Source: an uncultured Pseudomonadales bacterium | GTDB lineage: Bacteria; Pseudomonadota; Gammaproteobacteria; Pseudomonadales; Porticoccaceae | DNA length: 64,000 nt | NCBI GenBank assembly: GCA_943788875.1 | Contig: CALSSA010000001.1 | Location: 62,001 to 126,000, forward strand | Reading direction: 5' to 3' | Shown here: piece after piece, positions 9,913 to 20,171 of the stretch | Layout: each line of letters opens with the position of its first letter | How positions within the stretch are numbered: the first letter of the stretch is position 1 | Program-made: the position numbers and the translations under genes | Notes under the pieces: generated by a model | Database searches by the model: none | The model's input: only the letters and a program-made list of their open reading frames with translations | Told to the model about the DNA's origin: nothing

Positions 9913-12082
9913 AACTGCTGCGCCTGGTGATTTTCCAAACGTTATGGATACGCGGATTGCGCTCAAAATCCATATCCAATGTCTGTGCAGTAATATTTTC
10001 GCAGTCAAATTGGCGTAATGTCAGCTCGTCCATTTTAAATTTGCGAAAATTATTAGAAAAAATTAGCACGCCATTAGGCGCTAACTTGGCCATAGCATTG
10101 CGGATCATATCGCCGTGATCCCGCTGTATATCCAACACAGAATCCATTTTCTTGGAATTGGAGAAGGTAGGTGGATCGAGGAAGATCACATCGTACAGCT
10201 CCCCTTCTTCCTCCAGCCACTTGAGGCAGTCGGCGCGCAGTAGCTCATGCTTACTGGCACTCATACTGTTTAGCTCAAAGTTACGACCGGCCCAATCCAG
10301 ATAGGTATTGGACATATCAATGCTCAGTGAACTTTTGGCACCGGCCAGCGCAGCCTGCACTGAGGCCGCAGCGGTATAACAAAATAGATTCAGAAAGTGC
10401 TTACCTTTAACCAACTCTCCGAGCATGGCCCGGACGGGTCGATGATCGAGAAATAATCCAGTATCCAGATAGTCGGAAAGGTTGACCTCAAACCGGCCAA
10501 ACCCCTCGGACACTTCAATAATATCGCTGGCCCCTTCATTACTCCGCTGATATTGGCTGTCACCCTTCTGACGACGGCGCTCTTTGTAATGGATTTTGCC
10601 GCGATAATTAGTGGAGAACTCTTTCACTGCCTGCTTAATTTCGGCAAAGCGCTCACGAGCCACCTTTTCAGAAATAGTCGCTGGCGGAGCATATTCCTGT
10701 ACATAGACAGACTGATCATAGATATCCACGGCCACGGCATATTCGGGGATATCGGCATCATAGAGTCGGTAACAGCTAATATCGGATTTCTTGCGCCAAC
10801 CGTCCAGTCGGCGCTGATTTTTCTTCAGCCGATTGAGTACCATGCGCGCACCCTCGGTCAACTGTTGAGCTGGTGCCGGGGTACTTAACCGTTCGGCAAT
10901 TCGAGCGGACTTTGAAGTCATATCAGTAAACACCAATAACTTACAGGGAATGGTGCCATTAAATAAGCTGTACTGTTTGCTGGGGCTGAGATCGGTTTCG
11001 CGTCCCAGATCCACATTGCCGGTAAAGATTGCGGCCTTCCAGCCGGCAAAGTTCTTTTGCAGCACGGTGCCGAGTTTTTGGTACAGGGGAATCAGCTCAT
11101 CAATCTCACCCAGACGCTCGCCGTAGGGAGGGTTGGTAAGCAATAAACCATGCTCAGCTGTGGGCTTGCCAAACTGGTCGATGGGTTTATGGGCCAGGCG
11201 AATATGGTCATCCAACCCGGCATTTTCTATATTTTGAGTAGTAAATTCCAACACTCTTGGATTGGCGTCATAGCCGCGAATATCCAGTTCAAGCTTTTCC
11301 AGCCCAGCGGCCTTGCGCTCCTGGGCTTCTACCACCAAAGAATCCCACAATGCCTGATCATGTTGCAGCCAGTAATGGAAACCATAATGACCGCGCAGAA
11401 TGCCGGGGGCTATATCTGCCGCCATCATTGCGCCTTCAATAATTAAGGTACCACTGCCGCACATAGGGTCCAACAATGCACCGCCTGAAGCCGCCATCTC
11501 TGGCCATCCCGCACGCAGCAAAAGGGCTACAGCAAGATTCTCTTTGATCGGCGCGCTACCCTGACCGGTTCTGTAACCTCTGCGATGCAGACTCTCACCG
11601 GAAATATCCAGTGATACGGTTACCCGGCCTTTGTGCTGACGTACCTGAATGCGAATATCTGGATTCTTTGGATCTACATTGGGACGCTCGCCCTCAACCC
11701 GGCGAATGCGGTCAACAATGGCATCCTTGACCAGCTGCGAACCATACATGGTGTTATCGATAAAACGGGAGGTGCCGATAAAGTCGATGGCGATGCTCTG
11801 GGCAGCAGTAAAATGGCTCTCCCATTCAATATCATTACATTGTTGATATAGATCATCTGATGCGTTGAGCATAAATGTGTGTAGCGGCATCAGAATGCGA
11901 TTGGCCAGCCGCGACCACAGACAAGCACGGTAAGCCAGCTCCAATGAACCTTCAAAATGCACTGCGGCCACGGTTTCCTTGACACCATTAGCTCCGAGCG
12001 CTTGTAGCTCGTTGGCAAGCAGCAATTCTAAGCCTTTAGGGCAAGTGGCCAACCAGGCTGTTTGATCCGATGCAACAATCAC
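9905..12082 (-). CDS. rlmL: Bifunctional 23S rRNA methyltransferase RlmK/RlmL
   Basis: 725 residues, the size of the fused gammaproteobacterial enzyme. The N-terminal half (RlmL, m2G2445) has a THUMP domain, the GxGxG-like DPMCGSGTLIIEG motif and NPPYGERLGE. The C-terminal half (RlmK, m7G2069) has a second Rossmann domain with FLNLFCYTAAASV and LDPPTFSNSKK. Both marks sit near the peptidyl-transferase region of 23S rRNA. The gene is divergent from rmf, another ribosome gene, as in Pseudomonas. Confidence 0.96.
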   Translation of the reverse strand: MIVASDQTAWLATCPKGLELLLANELQALGANGVKETVAAVHFEGSLELAYRACLWSRLANRILMPLHTFMLNASDDLYQQCNDIEWESHFTAAQSIAIDFIGTSRFIDNTMYGSQLVKDAIVDRIRRVEGERPNVDPKNPDIRIQVRQHKGRVTVSLDISGESLHRRGYRTGQGSAPIKENLAVALLLRAGWPEMAASGGALLDPMCGSGTLIIEGAMMAADIAPGILRGHYGFHYWLQHDQALWDSLVVEAQERKAAGLEKLELDIRGYDANPRVLEFTTQNIENAGLDDHIRLAHKPIDQFGKPTAEHGLLLTNPPYGERLGEIDELIPLYQKLGTVLQKNFAGWKAAIFTGNVDLGRETDLSPSKQYSLFNGTIPCKLLVFTDMTSKSARIAERLSTPAPAQQLTEGARMVLNRLKKNQRRLDGWRKKSDISCYRLYDADIPEYAVAVDIYDQSVYVQEYAPPATISEKVARERFAEIKQAVKEFSTNYRGKIHYKERRRQKGDSQYQRSNEGASDIIEVSEGFGRFEVNLSDYLDTGLFLDHRPVRAMLGELVKGKHFLNLFCYTAAASVQAALAGAKSSLSIDMSNTYLDWAGRNFELNSMSASKHELLRADCLKWLEEEGELYDVIFLDPPTFSNSKKMDSVLDIQRDHGDMIRNAMAKLAPNGVLIFSNNFRKFKMDELTLRQFDCENITAQTLDMDFERNPRIHNVWKITRRSSFG

Positions 12083-12294
12083 AAATATTACCTTTTGATT
12101 ACTTCTAGGAATAAGGCGCCCTCTGTATAGACAAACAAAATCTTCGACAGGGCCGAGGAAATTTGCTCAACTGGTATAGGCGCAAAAAGGCGCTCATTCT
12201 ATCGCTCTTTAAACAATTTTGTTTGATAAAAACTGCGCTCAGCAGATTTTATAGGCTGAAAGGCAGTTTCCTAAATGAACCATTAGGAGATGAT

Positions 12295-12501
12295 GTGAAA
12301 AAACACAAAAAAGATCAGGACCATCGTTCGTTTGTAAAAGGCTATCAGGCCGCGATTCAGGATCGTTCATTGGCTGCATGCCCCTACCAACCTAACTCGG
12401 TAATGGCATATCACTGGTCAAGAGGTTGGCGCGAAGGACGCGAGGATTATTGGAATGGATTTAATCAGGCTTCTTTCCAACAAAAAGCCGCTAATTTATA
12501 G
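12295..12501 (+). CDS. rmf: Ribosome modulation factor
   Basis: The GTG at 12295 follows AGGAG by 4 bases and gives 68 residues. The conserved RMF core is clear: FVKGYQAAIQDRS, CPYQPNSVMAYHWSRGW and REGREDYWNGF. It has about 13 more residues than E. coli RMF (55), mainly at the C-terminus. RMF pairs 70S ribosomes into silent 100S dimers in stationary phase or stress. The frame is open back to 12163, but that part shows no conservation and is best read as leader RNA. A strong terminator follows at 12625. Confidence 0.93.
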   Translation: MKKHKKDQDHRSFVKGYQAAIQDRSLAACPYQPNSVMAYHWSRGWREGREDYWNGFNQASFQQKAANL

Positions 12502-12573
12502 CACTCCACTCAACCAGTTTGAGGGCAGAGAGCCCCCGAAAACTCAAGATAAAACGGCAGCAAAAACAAACTT

Positions 12574-12594
12574 AAGCGGGAATTTATCCCGCTT
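12574..12594. other. Small hairpin after rmf
   Basis: An 8-bp perfect stem AAGCGGGA/TCCCGCTT with a 5-base loop, without a T run. It may protect the rmf mRNA 3' end or act with the terminator 30 bases further on. Confidence 0.5.
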
Positions 12595-12624
12595 GCGGTT
12601 CACATAATCAGATGAACCACAAGT

Positions 12625-12657
12625 AAGGCCGCAACTCATGCGCAGTTGCGGCCTTTT
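12625..12657 (+). terminator. Rho-independent terminator of rmf
   Basis: A 12-bp perfect stem AAGGCCGCAACT (12625-12636) / AGTTGCGGCCTT (12644-12655) with a 7-base loop, then TTTT-C-TT on the plus strand. It lies between rmf and the convergent glutamate dehydrogenase gene. Confidence 0.85.
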
Positions 12658-12675
12658 CTTCGCCTAAAATAACAG

Positions 12676-15600
12676 CTAGATTGATTCGCTACCCAACGAT
12701 GCCTGAACCAGATCTGACAGCTCTCTCAATGCCACAGAGATCATGGCGAAGTCCGGCGCAGGGCCAACACGCAAATCCTGCACCATGGATTGCCAGCGAT
12801 CGATCAATGGCTGCTGCTGCATCTTCCAGTTTTCAATTAGCAACTGAATATCATCCATATCTGCATGCAGCAGGCATGCTGTTAGTCGACGGCGCTGACC
12901 TTCAAGATCATCCACATAGGACTCTCGCGCCAAATCTTGCCAGCGATTCTCCGGTTGCAGAGCAACAATCTGAGCCATAAACCAGTCCAGTGCAAGAAGC
13001 TCGCCCAGACTGAAGTACAGCCGTGCTGTCTGTTCTATGGGTTTCTGCAGCTTAATGGCCGTATCCACAATTCCGAGACTGAGGAAAATGCTATCCGAGG
13101 CTGCCAATCTGCCGGCCAGCTGCGGCTCGACCTGCCGTGCCACTAACTCAGCTTTCTCAGCACCCCAAAGCTCGACCCATTCGGCCTGAATACGCTCGGG
13201 CAGATGTTTGATTACAGCTCGCATAGGCTCGGCAAACTGCTCAATAATAACAGTGCAGTTCAGGTTTAGGCGCCTATTGCGCAAGAACCAGCGGGTTGTG
13301 CGGCGGGCCAAACGAATTAGCATATGCAATAAATCTAACTGCACATCAGCAGTCAAATTTGTATCCGTCTCAATGCTCTTCCACAGCTCATCAATTCCCA
13401 AAATATTGATCACCTGGGTGTAGGCGCGAACCACTTCGCCAGCTGAGGCGCCGGTGGACTCCATCTGCCTAAAGAAGAAACTGAAGCCCATACGGTCAAC
13501 CAGATCATTGGCTAGCTGTGTGGCTACAATCTCCTGACGCAACTGATGCTCTGCAACCGCATCGCTGTAGCGCTCAATTAATTCATAGGGGAAGGCGTTA
13601 TCCACCGATCTGGCTAACCAGGGTTCAGAGAGCAAGTCCGCCTCCAACAACACCTCTTTAAGCATTACTTTTGAATAACAGATTAATACCGACAGCTCGG
13701 GCCTTGTCCAAACCGGCTGGTTGCGATTGATACGCTCATTGAGCTGATCATCTGTGGGTAGAAATTCCAGCTCAGGATCCAGTCGTCCACTCTCTTCCAG
13801 CCAAGCCATAAAGCGTTGATACTCTGCATGCTGCTGATCACTGCGATGCAGTGCCAGACTAATGGCCTGGGTCTGCCGGGCATTATTGTGCAACACCAAC
13901 TCAGCCACGGTATCTGTCATTGAGGCCAGGAATTGATTGCGCTCCTCCATGCCAAGCTGACCGGACATCACCTGCTTATTTAGCAGAATTTTAATATTCA
14001 CCTCATGGTCCGAACAGTCGACACCAGCGGCATTATCAATAAAATCTGTATTACAAAGGCCACCAGCCAAGCAGAACTCAATCCGCCCACGCTGGGTCAT
14101 ACCCAGATTGCCCCCCTCCCCAAATACTCGACAGCGCAGCTCCTTGCCATTGACCCGCAGGCCATCATTGGCACGATCTCCTACCTCGGTATTGTTTTCT
14201 CCGGAGGATTTTACATAGGTGCCAATGCCACCATTCCAGATAAGATCCACCTGAGATTTAAGCAGCGCAGTCATCAATTCGGTAGGACTGACATCAGTCT
14301 TATCAATATCAAATCGGGCTTTAATCTCTGGCGTCAGTGTCAAGGACTTCGCCGCACGCGAATACACAGCACTGCCCTTGGACATCAGAGATTTATCAAA
14401 GTCGTCCCAAGTGCTGCGCGGTGTTTCAAACAGCCGCTTGCGCTCAACAAAGGTCGCTGCAGAATCTGGGTTGGGATCAATAAAGATATGCAGATGATTG
14501 AATGCCGCCACCAGCTGAATATGCTCAGACAGCAGCATGCCATTGCCAAACACATCACCGCCCATATCACCCACACCCACCACGGTGAAATCCTGCTGTT
14601 GGATATCCATGTCTATCTCTCGGAAATGGCGCTGCACTGCCACCCAGGCACCTCGAGCAGTAATACCCATACCTTTATGGTCATAGCCATTGCCGCCACC
14701 AGAGGCGAAAGCATCACCCAACCAGAAGTTATTGGCCTCGGAGATTTCATTGGCGATATCGGAGAAGGTCGCTGTACCCTTATCGGCAGCCACGACCAGA
14801 TAGGGATCATCGGCATCCCGGCGCACCACATCATTGGGTGGCACCACTTCGCCATCAACTAGATTGTCGCTGATATCCAAAAGAGCCTGGATATACAGCA
14901 TATAACTGGCTATACCCTCTTGCAGCCAGGCATCCCGGCCAGCAGCCATGGTTGCCTGTTTAGCGACAAAGCCGCCCTTGGCGCCGGTGGGTACAATCAC
15001 CGCATTTTTGACCTGCTGGGCTTTTACCAGACCCAGTACTTCGGTGCGATAGTCCTCCAGACGGTCGGACCAGCGCAAGCCTCCGCGAGCTACCTTACCC
15101 CCTCGTAGGTGCACACCCTCAACCCTTGGTGAGTAGACAAAAATCTCAAAGGCAGGTCTTGGCTTTGGCGCCAGGGATATCTCTCCAGTCTCGAGCTTGA
15201 CTGAAATATAGGATTTGTAAGTGCCGTCGGCAAAGGTCTGAAAAAAGTTGGTTCGCAATGTTGCCTGAATCACTTCAAGATAACTGCGAATCACATTATC
15301 TTCACTGATATTGTCGACATTATCCAATGCGGCAATGACATTATTGACCAGACCATCAGAGCGCTCGATGCGATTGCCACCTGCGTATCGGGGATCAAAA
15401 TAGCTCTTGAACAGGGCCACCAGATTGCGGGTAATATCCAGATAGCGCGACAAGGTGTCGGCAATAAAATCCTGACTGTAGGAAATACCCAACTGCTTGA
15501 GGTAGCGGGCATAGAGCCGCAACATGGCCACCGCCCTCCAGTCCAGACGCGCACCAACAACCAGACGATTAAAGCTGTCATTCTCCGCATCGCCCTTCCA

Positions 15601-17526
15601 AACTCGGCTCAGGGCTTCTTTAAAACTGCTCTGCACAGCAGAGACATCGACATCCACGTCGAGAGAAAACGACAGGTTAAATTCCTGCATCCATATCTGA
15701 CTCTCGCTATCCGGCTGAATCAGGTAGGGGTGTTCCATCACCACGCGGAAACCTAGATTCTCCAGCATGGGAATCATGTCTGACAGTTCCAGAGGTGCCT
15801 CGCGATGAAACAACATCAGTTGCAGATCATTATTACCCGCCTGATTCTGATGTTTTAAATCAATTGCCAGCTCACCGGAATCCTGCAGCTGGTCAAATAA
15901 TTGAATATGTTTAAGCGCCTGCTGGGGGCTGTACAATTCTCTGTAAGCAGAGGGAAAGGCCTGCTTAAAACGCCGGGCCAGAGTCAGTGCATCTATCTCG
16001 GCCATATCCTGCATGGCGACTTCAGCAAAGGTATCAGACCAGGTTCTGGTAATCTCTTTGACCAGCTCTTCAAGCTCTGTACTACCCACCTCTGCCTGCA
16101 CGTTTTGGTTCAACTGATAAACTAGATAGATACGCACCAGCACCGATTCGGGCAGAAACTGTGTGCTGAACTCCGACTCTGCCGCACCCAGCCGCTCGCC
16201 AATAGCCAGACGGATTTTTTCCCGCGCCAACGTACTAAAGGCTTCTCGAGGAATATAGACGATGCAGCTAACAAACTTATTAAACGGATCCGGATGTACA
16301 AACACTCTGGTCACGCGCCGCTCATAAATCTGCCAGATGCCTATCGCGGTATCGGCCAGGGCTTCGCGGCTAACATGGAACAACTCATCTCGTGGGTGAA
16401 AATCCAAAATCGCCTGCAGTGCTTTGCCATCGTGACTGTTGGGGCCAAACCCTGAGTTATCGATTACCCAGCTGACTTTTTTACGCAGCACAGGGATACG
16501 CCTCGGGCTGTAAGAATAGAACTGCGATGTGTACAGACCTAAAAAACGCACCTCGCCAATGGCCTGCCCCTGATCATTAAAGCGCTTAACCACCAGGTAG
16601 TCAGAGTACACATCCCGGTGTACTCGCGAGCGCTGAGAGGACTTGGTGACCGTCAATATTTCGCCGCTGTTATACAGCGCCTGCATCCCAGAACTGAGTT
16701 CAGTCATCGGCTGCTGGTGAGTATCCCGCCCGTATTTATTAAATAAACCCCGCCGGCTGCCTGCCACTTCGGTCAGATACTGTTTGCCAGCATCCTCATG
16801 CAGCGCAAACTCCACACAGCCCGTAAAGGTGAAATAACCATTGTAAATCCAGCGCAAAAACTCCAGAGATTCCTGCATCTCCTCAGAGTCTGGCGCATTG
16901 TTTTGTAACTCAGTAATCAACGCCTCAACACGCCCGCGCATAGATTCAAAACTATCCACCACTACCTGAACATCATCTAGCACCGCCAACAGCTCGCGGT
17001 ACAGATCATGTAATTCGGCCTCAGTATGGCGATCTACTTCAATACTAATAAAGGCTTCCTTCTGAGCTCCCGCAGCATAATCTGCACTGGTACTCTGCAA
17101 AATACCGCTGTCGTCGCGCACTGCCCACATGGGATTGCTCTGCAAGGTATAGATATTGAGGCCGCGGCGGTTGAGTACAATACGCAATGAATCAACCAAA
17201 AATGGCATATCAATCTGGTTGATATAGATGCAGGTATAGCGACTGTCCCAGCTCTCCACTTGTATATCGGGGTTAAATACTCGCACCGAAGCGCTACGCC
17301 CACTGATTGGCTCCGCTGCGGCACTGCAGAAAACTAGCAACTCCCAGAGACTATTGAATATGACTTTGGCTGGGCGATTGAGATACTCAGTGTCCGGGTG
17401 AAAGTGCACCGCACTGGCAATAAATTGTTCGAATTGCTGAAGCTGAGGTTTGTTGAGTTTCTTCTTAGCTATAGCCTTCAGCGACTGCAGCATTTCACTG
17501 CGCTGAACATTATTTTTTACATCCAT
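12676..17526 (-). CDS. gdhB: NAD-specific glutamate dehydrogenase, large (180-kDa) type
   Basis: About 1616 residues from the ATG at 17526; a TTG five codons upstream is possible but sits directly on its only purine-rich stretch. Size and sequence match the L-180 class of tetrameric NAD-GDH: a long regulatory N-terminal region, then the catalytic core with RGGLRWSDRLEDYRTEVLGL, VPTGAKGGFV and GGGNGYDHKGMG, then a C-terminal helical part. It catalyses NAD-linked oxidative deamination of glutamate to 2-oxoglutarate and usually serves amino-acid catabolism. It stands alone; neighbours are rmf (convergent) and the MoxR operon (divergent). Confidence 0.95.
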   Translation of the reverse strand: MDVKNNVQRSEMLQSLKAIAKKKLNKPQLQQFEQFIASAVHFHPDTEYLNRPAKVIFNSLWELLVFCSAAAEPISGRSASVRVFNPDIQVESWDSRYTCIYINQIDMPFLVDSLRIVLNRRGLNIYTLQSNPMWAVRDDSGILQSTSADYAAGAQKEAFISIEVDRHTEAELHDLYRELLAVLDDVQVVVDSFESMRGRVEALITELQNNAPDSEEMQESLEFLRWIYNGYFTFTGCVEFALHEDAGKQYLTEVAGSRRGLFNKYGRDTHQQPMTELSSGMQALYNSGEILTVTKSSQRSRVHRDVYSDYLVVKRFNDQGQAIGEVRFLGLYTSQFYSYSPRRIPVLRKKVSWVIDNSGFGPNSHDGKALQAILDFHPRDELFHVSREALADTAIGIWQIYERRVTRVFVHPDPFNKFVSCIVYIPREAFSTLAREKIRLAIGERLGAAESEFSTQFLPESVLVRIYLVYQLNQNVQAEVGSTELEELVKEITRTWSDTFAEVAMQDMAEIDALTLARRFKQAFPSAYRELYSPQQALKHIQLFDQLQDSGELAIDLKHQNQAGNNDLQLMLFHREAPLELSDMIPMLENLGFRVVMEHPYLIQPDSESQIWMQEFNLSFSLDVDVDVSAVQSSFKEALSRVWKGDAENDSFNRLVVGARLDWRAVAMLRLYARYLKQLGISYSQDFIADTLSRYLDITRNLVALFKSYFDPRYAGGNRIERSDGLVNNVIAALDNVDNISEDNVIRSYLEVIQATLRTNFFQTFADGTYKSYISVKLETGEISLAPKPRPAFEIFVYSPRVEGVHLRGGKVARGGLRWSDRLEDYRTEVLGLVKAQQVKNAVIVPTGAKGGFVAKQATMAAGRDAWLQEGIASYMLYIQALLDISDNLVDGEVVPPNDVVRRDADDPYLVVAADKGTATFSDIANEISEANNFWLGDAFASGGGNGYDHKGMGITARGAWVAVQRHFREIDMDIQQQDFTVVGVGDMGGDVFGNGMLLSEHIQLVAAFNHLHIFIDPNPDSAATFVERKRLFETPRSTWDDFDKSLMSKGSAVYSRAAKSLTLTPEIKARFDIDKTDVSPTELMTALLKSQVDLIWNGGIGTYVKSSGENNTEVGDRANDGLRVNGKELRCRVFGEGGNLGMTQRGRIEFCLAGGLCNTDFIDNAAGVDCSDHEVNIKILLNKQVMSGQLGMEERNQFLASMTDTVAELVLHNNARQTQAISLALHRSDQQHAEYQRFMAWLEESGRLDPELEFLPTDDQLNERINRNQPVWTRPELSVLICYSKVMLKEVLLEADLLSEPWLARSVDNAFPYELIERYSDAVAEHQLRQEIVATQLANDLVDRMGFSFFFRQMESTGASAGEVVRAYTQVINILGIDELWKSIETDTNLTADVQLDLLHMLIRLARRTTRWFLRNRRLNLNCTVIIEQFAEPMRAVIKHLPERIQAEWVELWGAEKAELVARQVEPQLAGRLAASDSIFLSLGIVDTAIKLQKPIEQTARLYFSLGELLALDWFMAQIVALQPENRWQDLARESYVDDLEGQRRRLTACLLHADMDDIQLLIENWKMQQQPLIDRWQSMVQDLRVGPAPDFAMISVALRELSDLVQASLGSESI

Positions 17527-17756
17527 GAGCGGGTTTTGCAACCTTTATGTAATTATTAAGTCTGTAACCTGATTTTATAAACATTCTTGGATCTAATGTA
17601 GCAAAAGATATTCGACTTTGGGTAGTAAAAAACTAACTATTTTTGCACAACTTAGGCCACCGGGAGTTGCCAGTAAAAAAACATAATTGAGACTTGCTGC
17701 CATAGACAATAGAATCAACACCCGCTTTATTAACTGAATCAATGTAGAGGCTACTT

Positions 17757-18710
17757 TTGCACCAGAATATCAACCAAATCAAGCAGTGGCTGGCGAGTAA
17801 AATTGTCGGTCAGGAACATCTTGTAGAGCGTCTGATTGTCGCCCTGCTCGCCGATGGCCATCTTCTTGTGGAAGGCGCGCCGGGGCTGGCAAAAACCAAG
17901 GCGATTAAAACCTTGTCTGAAGGGCTTGAAGCCGACTTCCACCGTGTACAGTTCACCCCTGACCTTCTGCCTGCAGATATCACCGGCAGTGATATCTACC
18001 GCCCGCAAGAGGGAACCTTTGAGTTTCAGGCCGGCCCGCTTTTCCACAATCTAGTGCTGGCGGATGAAATCAATCGCGCGCCAGCCAAGGTGCAGTCGGC
18101 TCTGCTGGAAGCCATGGCAGAACGGCAAATATCCGTAGGCAAAAATACCTATCAGCTACCTGAGTTGTTTCTGGTGATGGCTACCCAGAACCCCATTGAG
18201 CAAGAGGGAACCTACCCGCTGCCGGAAGCCCAGATGGACCGCTTCCTGATGCATATTATGGTCGACTACCCTGCACCTGAAACCGAGCGCGTCATTCTGG
18301 CTCTGTCTCGTCAGGAAGCCATGGCACAGCCCCAAGATACTATAGAGCGCTTAACTCAAAAAACATTATTCGCTGCTCGCAAAGAAGTCCTTGAAGTACA
18401 TATGAGCGAGACCGTCGAGGAATATTTGGTCCAGCTGATACTGGCGACTAGAAACACCCAGGCCTATGGTGGCGATCTGGCCCTGTGGCTGGACTATGGC
18501 GCCAGCCCCAGAGCAACCATTGCTCTGGATCGCTGCAGCCGCGCACTGGCTTGGCTTGAGGGCAGAGACTTTGTTACCCCGGATGATATTCGTGCAGTGG
18601 CCCATGACGTGCTGCGTCATCGCTTGATTCTGAGCTTTGAAGCCGAAGCTGCAGGGATCACCGCCAATCAGGTCATCGACAAACTGCTGGAGACCGTGCC
18701 ATCCGCATGA
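17757..18710 (+). CDS. MoxR-type AAA+ ATPase
   Basis: 317 residues. Walker A is GAPGLAKT (about residues 40-47), Walker B LVLADEINRAP, and sensor-like region MATQNPIEQEGTYPLPEAQ; all are typical of MoxR. The start is a TTG, 7 bases after GAGG. A stop (TAG) lies just upstream in frame and no ATG occurs before Walker A, so TTG is the only credible start. MoxR ATPases act as chaperones for VWA-domain proteins, which are encoded just downstream. Its stop overlaps the DUF58 start (ATGA). First gene of a six-gene operon. Confidence 0.95.
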   Translation: MHQNINQIKQWLASKIVGQEHLVERLIVALLADGHLLVEGAPGLAKTKAIKTLSEGLEADFHRVQFTPDLLPADITGSDIYRPQEGTFEFQAGPLFHNLVLADEINRAPAKVQSALLEAMAERQISVGKNTYQLPELFLVMATQNPIEQEGTYPLPEAQMDRFLMHIMVDYPAPETERVILALSRQEAMAQPQDTIERLTQKTLFAARKEVLEVHMSETVEEYLVQLILATRNTQAYGGDLALWLDYGASPRATIALDRCSRALAWLEGRDFVTPDDIRAVAHDVLRHRLILSFEAEAAGITANQVIDKLLETVPSA

Positions 18711-19675
18711 GTGAGCCAGTGGACCCAACAGCTAACAGCGAAAACCCAGCGGTTGCCAGTTTGGCGCAGATGATCAAACTGCGCTACGGCGCCCGCGAGT
18801 TGACCGGCTTTCCAAAAATCCAAGCCAAACAAATGCTTGCTGGAGGGCATAAATCACGCTTTCGCGGACGTGGTATGGACTTCGATCAGGTGCGTATTTA
18901 TCAGCCTGGAGATGATGTGCGCAGCATTGACTGGCGGGTGACTGCCCGCACACAGGTGCCCCACACCAAGATCTTTAGCGAAGAGCGCGAGCGCCCTATA
19001 CTAGTGATTAGCGATCTGCGCGGGCCGATGTTTTTTGGCAGTCAACGGCTTAAATCCGTGGTTGCCTGTGAGATTTCTGCGGCTTTGGCCTGGGCTGGGC
19101 TGGCCGCCAATGACCGCGCCGGTGGTCTGGTTTTTGGCCCACAGCAGCAGGTCGATATCAAGTCCCGCCGCAGCCATCATGCAGTACTACAATTTATTCA
19201 TGCACTGCATGAATACAGCAGTCAACTGTTAGAGCCGCAACCAGATCGCTACAGTCTGGCGGATGTTCTCGAAGAATCGCGACGGTTTATTCTGCCCGGC
19301 AGCACAGTATTTATTGTTAGCGACTTCCATGATTTGGACAGCAGCTGCGAGCGCCATCTGTTTGAGTTGGCCCGCCACGGCAATCTCAATTTCTGCCATG
19401 TCTACGACAATATCGAAACCGAACTGCCACCACCCTCTCTCTATGCAGTGACCGATGGCCAGCAGCGAACTATGCTCGACAGCAGCAACAAGCAACTGCG
19501 CCAACAATTTGTCGATGCCTTTAGCCAGCGCAGCCAGCATTTACGCAAACTGAGTGAGCAGCTATCCGCAGGACTACTGCCATTTAACAGTGCTGACAAT
19601 GTGATGTCTGTGCTGGCACGAGCCTATGGCAAACGGCGCAATGCTGGGCGCTCCAGAAGTCAGGCAAAATTATGA
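18707..19675 (+). CDS. DUF58 domain protein
   Basis: 322 residues. The DUF58 signature is strong: GRGMDFDQVRIYQPGDDVR, then SIDWRVTARTQVPHTKIF and EERERPILVISDL. The last part is a VWA-like strand in the same position as a MIDAS start. It is cytosolic with no signal peptide. DUF58 proteins nearly always follow MoxR and are thought to link the ATPase to membrane VWA proteins; the molecular task is not settled. Confidence 0.93.
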   Translation: MSEPVDPTANSENPAVASLAQMIKLRYGARELTGFPKIQAKQMLAGGHKSRFRGRGMDFDQVRIYQPGDDVRSIDWRVTARTQVPHTKIFSEERERPILVISDLRGPMFFGSQRLKSVVACEISAALAWAGLAANDRAGGLVFGPQQQVDIKSRRSHHAVLQFIHALHEYSSQLLEPQPDRYSLADVLEESRRFILPGSTVFIVSDFHDLDSSCERHLFELARHGNLNFCHVYDNIETELPPPSLYAVTDGQQRTMLDSSNKQLRQQFVDAFSQRSQHLRKLSEQLSAGLLPFNSADNVMSVLARAYGKRRNAGRSRSQAKL

Positions 19676-19685
19676 AGCGGCGCCA

Positions 19686-20171
19686 ATGAACCCCAATGAC
19701 CCTCTAGCCCAGTTGCGGGATATCCACCTGCCAGCAGACATATCAAACTGGCCAATGGCGCCTGGCTGGTGGCTACTTGTTTTCGCTACTATTAGTCTGC
19801 TTGGCTGGCTTGTATGGGTTCTGCTAAAACGCTACAGAGCAAGGCTCTATCGCCGCCAGGCCATTTTAAAAATTACGGAATTACGGCAGACTGAAGGTGG
19901 AAACCTGCTGCCAGAGCTATTCGCCACTCTAAAACAGACCGCCAACAGCGCCTATCCACAGCAGCGTTTTAGCAGCCTCAGCATCAAGGACTTTATAGCC
20001 TTTCTGCAGAGCAGTTGTGGCCAGCCGGTATTCGAAAACCTGCCGGCTAATCTGGACAATATGCTCTATTCCGAGCAATCGAAAATCGATAGTGCTGTGG
20101 CAGACCAGCTTATTAACAGCGCCACAGTCTGGATCAATCAACACCAGACTAAGGTTGAACCAACATGTTAA
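19686..20171 (+). CDS. DUF4381 membrane protein
   Basis: 161 residues from the ATG at 19686. An earlier in-frame ATG at 19626 lies inside the DUF58 gene and is less likely. The N-terminal MNPNDPLAQLRDIHLPADIS and W/P-rich GWWLL entry, then one membrane helix (about residues 25-47) and a cytosolic helical domain, fit DUF4381. It is always part of MoxR-Bat clusters. Its end overlaps the next gene by 7 bases. Confidence 0.88.
   Translation: MNPNDPLAQLRDIHLPADISNWPMAPGWWLLVFATISLLGWLVWVLLKRYRARLYRRQAILKITELRQTEGGNLLPELFATLKQTANSAYPQQRFSSLSIKDFIAFLQSSCGQPVFENLPANLDNMLYSEQSKIDSAVADQLINSATVWINQHQTKVEPTC

Noticed and set aside
12163-12294. N-terminal extension of rmf by 44 codons
   Set aside because: No conservation with RMF, and a strong ribosome site lies directly before the GTG at 12295.
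14005-14862. Long open frame (285 codons) antisense to glutamate dehydrogenase
   Set aside because: The opposite strand is a well-supported gene over the whole span; the antisense frame has no domain and no ribosome site.
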